From Lentibacillus amyloliquefaciens (GTDB lineage Bacteria > Bacillota > Bacilli > Bacillales > Amphibacillaceae): DNA of 64,000 nucleotides. The stretch covers positions 1,178,001 through 1,242,000 of the forward strand of contig NZ_CP013862.1 in assembly GCF_001307805.1 (NCBI RefSeq), in the 5' to 3' direction. The translations under genes and the position numbers were made by a program. Position 1 is the stretch's first letter. The number at the start of each line of letters is the position of its first letter. The notes below the pieces were generated by a model. It was not told the origin of the DNA. It saw only the letters and a program-made list of their open reading frames with translations, and did no database searches. Below, piece after piece: positions 60,887-64,000 of this stretch.

Positions 60887-61999
60887 TTATAGTTTTTCAG
60901 TCGAAAAGAATGATTGAGTTGTTACCGGTTCCGTATAGGGTTCCCCATTTTCATTAAACAGCGTCTCGACATCTTCTACTTTAACCTCAACCGCTTCAAC
61001 TTCCTCATCCTGGGTTAAGGTGCGTACCAACGTTTCCATAACTTCATTGGAAATAACCGCATTATCTGACTCCTGCAAAACACTCTGATTAAAGACCACT
61101 TCAAGCACACCTTCATTTAAACTCGGGTCAGTAGTCAGCTCTGCAGAATTATTGAACACATGCTGTAAATTGGTATCAGCGTCAGGCCCTTCCATTAAAG
61201 TCTGCACCATTGAACCATATAACCCGCTTTCCTCCACATTTATATGCTGTGTCACAGGGACAAAATACTGATTGTCGCCTTGAGCTGATGGATAATAAAG
61301 CGTGACAGGTTTACTTTCTAATAAATCAGCTCCAGATTGGACCAGGTTTATGCCATTAACCCTTGAATAACCTTCACCAATCGGTGTTCCGTCAACAGGC
61401 ATTGTATTTTGTGGCTTACCATTAATACGCAGTTTCAAATTATCAACACTGTCAAATTGTGTTACCGTGAATGTCATCGCCTGTAATATTTTCAACTCAT
61501 TTTCTGCCTGGTAATTTTTAAATTCATCAGAAACATCGACTATCATGGTTCCGCTGTCTTTCAAATTTAACTCCAGAATTTGAGTTCCTGCCGGCAGCAC
61601 AGCCTGAAAGCCATTAGGCAAAAGCGAAGAAACCGGTCCATCTTTTACAAGATATTCCAATGCCTGTTTGGCTACTTCATTGGATTCCGGCTGTGGAAGT
61701 TGCAGTGTCTGGGAAGCTACCATCCCATTTGAATCAAGCAAATAGAGCTGTCTGTCAACTGGGTCAGATGCTGCATTTCCTTGATCTTGATTTTCTTGAT
61801 CTTCTTGGTTTTCTGTATTTTCATTTTCCTCGGTATTTGCTTCTTCTGCTGCATTTTCATCCATACCGTCCCCTGCTTCAGCATCCTGCGGCGGGTCCAT
61901 TTCTTCATTATCTAAGGATTGCTCTCCCTGAAAACACCCGGCTAATATAATAGTGAGAAACACCGTTAGGCCTATTAGCAATCGACTGCGCTTCTGCAT
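60887..61999 (-). CDS. gerM: GerM-like sporulation/germination lipoprotein
   Basis: 370 aa. Lipoprotein signal with Cys21 in ILAGCFQGE, a very acidic Glu/Asn/Gln linker (residues about 28-78), then two GerMN domains (about 85-215 and 230-360). In B. subtilis GerM helps the SpoIIIAH-SpoIIQ channel assemble during engulfment. The racE-gerM-rph order is the same here. ATG 61999 after GGAGGG. Confidence 0.92.
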   Translation of the reverse strand: MQKRSRLLIGLTVFLTIILAGCFQGEQSLDNEEMDPPQDAEAGDGMDENAAEEANTEENENTENQEDQENQDQGNAASDPVDRQLYLLDSNGMVASQTLQLPQPESNEVAKQALEYLVKDGPVSSLLPNGFQAVLPAGTQILELNLKDSGTMIVDVSDEFKNYQAENELKILQAMTFTVTQFDSVDNLKLRINGKPQNTMPVDGTPIGEGYSRVNGINLVQSGADLLESKPVTLYYPSAQGDNQYFVPVTQHINVEESGLYGSMVQTLMEGPDADTNLQHVFNNSAELTTDPSLNEGVLEVVFNQSVLQESDNAVISNEVMETLVRTLTQDEEVEAVEVKVEDVETLFNENGEPYTEPVTTQSFFSTEKL

Positions 62000-62076
62000 G
62001 TTTTTCCCTCCTGCGATGGTTTGTACTATTATATATACGAGCTCATCAGAAATTTAGACCAACCTGTCTATAAAAA

Positions 62077-62122
62077 ATTAGAATTCTTTTTGAACCTGCC
62101 CATTCAAAAAGAATTCTAATTA
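62077..62122 (-). terminator. terminator of murI
   Basis: TTAGAATTCTTTTTGAA and TTCAAAAAGAATTCTAA, a perfect 17-bp stem overlapping the murI stop, followed on the minus strand by a T run. Confidence 0.92.
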
Positions 62123-62941
62123 AGGATTGGAAATAATTGCCTTTTCAATCATGACCGACTGAAAAGAATCAGATGATTCCCTGAATATACCTTCAGTGAT
62201 TTTTGCAAACATCGCCATATCACCTGTTGTATAAAATTGATGTGCCGGCGTCTCTCTTCCTCCATTTAAAAGATCGTTAAACTCCAGAATGGTGCTGGCT
62301 TCACGTGCTGTTTCTTCACTCGATGAAATGAGTGTTACTTCGCTTCCGATAATCGTTTGTATCGTATCTTTAATCAGCGGGTAATGGGTACAGCCAAGAA
62401 TCAACGTATCAATGTCATTTTTTGCCTTTAGCGGCTCAAGTGACTTTGCTGCAATGTCCTCAGCTTTGTGACCGGATAAAATGCCCTGTTCAACCATCGG
62501 AACAAACAACGGACATGGCAGTGGGCTGACTTGGATATTGGCGTTTATGCCTAGCAGCGCCTCTGTATAAGCATTGCTTCTGATTGTACCTTCTGTGCCA
62601 ATTACACCAATGTGATTATGTTTCGTACTTTTAATAGCTGCGCGTGCCCCGGGATTAATAACGCCGATCACCGGGATGCTTAATTGGGTCTGCAGCTCAT
62701 TTAAGGTAAATGCAGTTGCTGTATTGCATGCAATCACAAGCATTTTAATATCTTGATGAAGAAGAAAGTCCACCATCTCCCACGTGAATTGTTTCACTTC
62801 ATCTTCAGACCTTGGACCATATGGACACCTTAACGTATCCCCTAAATAAATTAAATTTTCCCGCGGCAACTGACGCATCAATTCATGAGCGACTGTCAGT
62901 CCTCCAACACCGGAGTCGATAACACCTATTGCCTGATTCAA
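62120..62941 (-). CDS. murI: glutamate racemase
   Basis: Makes D-glutamate for peptidoglycan. 273 aa: VIDSGVGGLTVAHEL, LGDTLRCPYGPRS, catalytic cysteines in VIACNTATAFTLNEL and LILGCTHYPLI. The start is a TTG at 62941 with GGAAGAGGCGA upstream. Follows a MarR gene as B. subtilis racE follows ysmB. Confidence 0.97.
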   Translation of the reverse strand: MNQAIGVIDSGVGGLTVAHELMRQLPRENLIYLGDTLRCPYGPRSEDEVKQFTWEMVDFLLHQDIKMLVIACNTATAFTLNELQTQLSIPVIGVINPGARAAIKSTKHNHIGVIGTEGTIRSNAYTEALLGINANIQVSPLPCPLFVPMVEQGILSGHKAEDIAAKSLEPLKAKNDIDTLILGCTHYPLIKDTIQTIIGSEVTLISSSEETAREASTILEFNDLLNGGRETPAHQFYTTGDMAMFAKITEGIFRESSDSFQSVMIEKAIISNP

Positions 62942-62961
62942 AAAATCGCCTCTTCCAGTTG

Positions 62962-63411
62962 TTAGTTATCATTTACTTGGTGCATTTCTTCGTACAAATG
63001 CGTTAACATTTCATTCAAAGCTTCTGTCTGGTCAATTGAAGAGTTTTCCAGTACCTCACCTAAATAGTGCTGACGTTTCTGGATAACTTCCTCTATAATG
63101 GTACGCCCTTTTGTCAAAATGTGAATTCTGACGACACGACGGTCACTGGTATCTTTGATCCGTTCCACCAGTTCATTTTTTTCAAGGCGGTCCACCAGAT
63201 CTGTTGTAGTACTGAACGCCAGCCCGTTCTTATTTGACAGTTCTCCAATTGTTAAATCGCCATCAATCAAAAACTGCAACGCTATGAATTGCGGGGATGT
63301 AATCGGATAATGATTCAGTATTTTCCTTCCGTTCTGTTTGATCATGCCGGATATGTATCGTAATTGCTTTTCCAGATTCGCAATTGTTTCTTCTGGTATC
63401 TCCTGGTTCAA
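62962..63411 (-). CDS. ysmB: MarR-family transcriptional regulator (YsmB-like)
   Basis: 149 aa winged-helix regulator: LTIGELSNKNGLAFSTTTDLV recognition region followed by the wing DTSDRRVVRIHILTKGR. Ligand and targets unknown. The ribosome site AGGGGG points to the TTG at 63411 as start; the frame is open nine codons further. The gene lies 20 bases before murI. Confidence 0.85.
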   Translation of the reverse strand: MNQEIPEETIANLEKQLRYISGMIKQNGRKILNHYPITSPQFIALQFLIDGDLTIGELSNKNGLAFSTTTDLVDRLEKNELVERIKDTSDRRVVRIHILTKGRTIIEEVIQKRQHYLGEVLENSSIDQTEALNEMLTHLYEEMHQVNDN

Positions 63412-63564
63412 TATGGCGACCCCCTGTGTGAATCCCAATTTTTATATACGTATTCTAACATAATTCGACAAAAATATCAGTTTGGTTCCAATTCTGGTTT
63501 GTGTTTTGAAATAGAATTAAGCTTTTTATCTTCGTTACTGATGTAAATTGCGAAGTAAGTGCTA

Positions 63565-63695
63565 TGTTGATTTCCGTTCCGGGCAGTCGCTTTCCACGGG
63601 CAACGCTTCAGCCTCCTCGGAAGAAAACCACTTCCTGCTCAGGTCTAGCTGCCCGTTTTCCCGCAGGAGTCGACTGCCCTCCACTCCAATCAACA
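63565..63695. repeat. family D long palindromic repeat, copy D1
   Basis: Termini TGTTGATT (63565-63572) and AATCAACA (63688-63695) are inverted. Inside, GGGCAGTCG mirrors CGACTGCCC, and GCTTTCC with CGGGC recur. Of a type that, from memory, is common in Bacillaceae intergenic regions. Confidence 0.65.
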
Positions 63696-63757
63696 TTCAC
63701 AAGAAAAGTTTAGTTAAGATCCAAAATAATGAGATTATAAAGCGCAAAACCAGCGTA

Positions 63758-63864
63758 GGAAATACACGACGACTCCTGCGGGACGGGAGGTATCGGTGAG
63801 ACCCCGCAGCGCGCCAGAACGAGGAGGCTCACCAGTCGCCCTAAGGTGCGCGGCGTGTATTTCC
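63758..63864. repeat. family D long palindromic repeat, copy D2
   Basis: GGAAATACACG and CGTGTATTTCC are perfect inverted ends. The interior holds GACTCCTGCGGG, GAGACCCCGCAGCG and ACGAGGAGGCTCACC. Markedly richer in GC than its surroundings. Confidence 0.65.
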
Positions 63865-63915
63865 GAAACGGTAGACGGCGCACCAACTCACACCTAAAGT
63901 TACGTCGCAGTTTAT
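63855..63915 (-). repeat. family E repeat, copy E2
   Basis: Reverse complement of the sequence at 832-892 with substitutions (shared ATAAACTGCGACGTAACTTT). It continues out of D2 and is interrupted at its TTTAT by family B copy B7. Confidence 0.6.
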
Positions 63916-64000
63916 CCCGCATCTAAGGTTCAGTAACCCGCCAAAATACGGCGGCTAACTGAACCTAAATGCCCGATTCTGTTCGGGCCAACAGGATGTT
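63911..64000 (-). repeat. family B structured repeat, copy B7 (cut by window end)
   Basis: Starts TTTATCCCGCAT. Hairpin 2 is a perfect GGTTCAGT/ACTGAACC with a CCGCC/GGCGG core. The linker CAGAATCGGGCATTTA (minus strand) follows. Hairpin 1 lies beyond the window. Confidence 0.8.

Larger units (their letters stand above)
63412..64000. other. non-coding end of window (589 bp), repeat DNA
   Basis: About 150 bp of AT-rich leader for the MarR gene, then families D (two copies), E and B back to back. No ORF with a ribosome site; the 60-83-codon frames read through repeats. Confidence 0.7.

Noticed and set aside
63548..63922. Short frames on both strands at the window end
   Set aside because: They read through palindromic repeats D and E, with no ribosome sites.

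Overview
The window is a chromosomal segment of an endospore-forming, low-GC member of the Bacillaceae. It carries Spo0B, SpoIIB, SpoIVFA/FB, SpoVB, SpoVID, SafA, a CoxA-like lipoprotein and GerM. Gene order closely follows the Bacillus subtilis segment from dtd/relA to racE/ysmB. Acidic proteins and overall flavour suggest a Virgibacillus, Oceanobacillus or Lentibacillus-type halotolerant relative. That is inference; the sequence does not fix the genus.

Layout. 1-792: 3' part of a secreted SH3b/amidase_3 cell-wall amidase. 1.0-10.1 kb (minus): dtd, relA, apt, recJ, a LapA-like membrane protein, secDF and comN. 10.3-11.8 kb: spoVB (plus). 11.9-13.1 kb: a frameshifted ArsB/NhaD-type transporter. 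13.6-18.5 kb: yrzE, then yajC-tgt-queA, a DUF2905 gene and ruvBA. 18.9-28.1 kb: yebC, coxA-like, nadE, safA, pheA, obg, spo0B, rpmA-prp-rplU and spoIVFBA. 28.2-34.2 kb: minDC, mreDCB, radC, spoIIB. 34.4-40.6 kb: folC (frameshifted), two tandem ATP-grasp ligases on the opposite strand, and valS under a T-box. 40.9-43.2 kb: ysxE and spoVID. 43.9-50.3 kb: hemAXCDBL behind a PerR-like box. 50.4-57.1 kb: a LiaF-like membrane protein, ysxC, lonA, clpX, tig. 57.3-63.4 kb: ysoA (frameshifted), tRNA-Gly, tRNA-Arg, ysnB, rdgB, rph, gerM, murI and a MarR regulator. The last 0.6 kb is repeat DNA.

Most genes are conserved housekeeping or sporulation functions: stringent response, purine salvage, protein export, queuosine, recombination, cell shape and division, haem synthesis and proteolysis. 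The unusual layer is dispersed non-coding DNA. Family B has seven clear copies of about 120-160 bp. Each folds into two hairpins whose stems differ between copies by paired, compensating changes, and copies are bordered by ATAAA/TTTAT. It resembles what I remember of the bcr1 element of the B. cereus group. Family C is MITE-like with GTTCAAAAAG terminal inverted repeats; one copy lies inside the valS leader. Families D and E are long imperfect palindromes.

Three genes (transporter, folC, ysoA) each appear broken by the loss of one base in a G run. This points to homopolymer sequencing error at least as much as to real mutation. The best candidate for an undescribed enzymatic system is the tandem ATP-grasp pair inserted between valS and folC.
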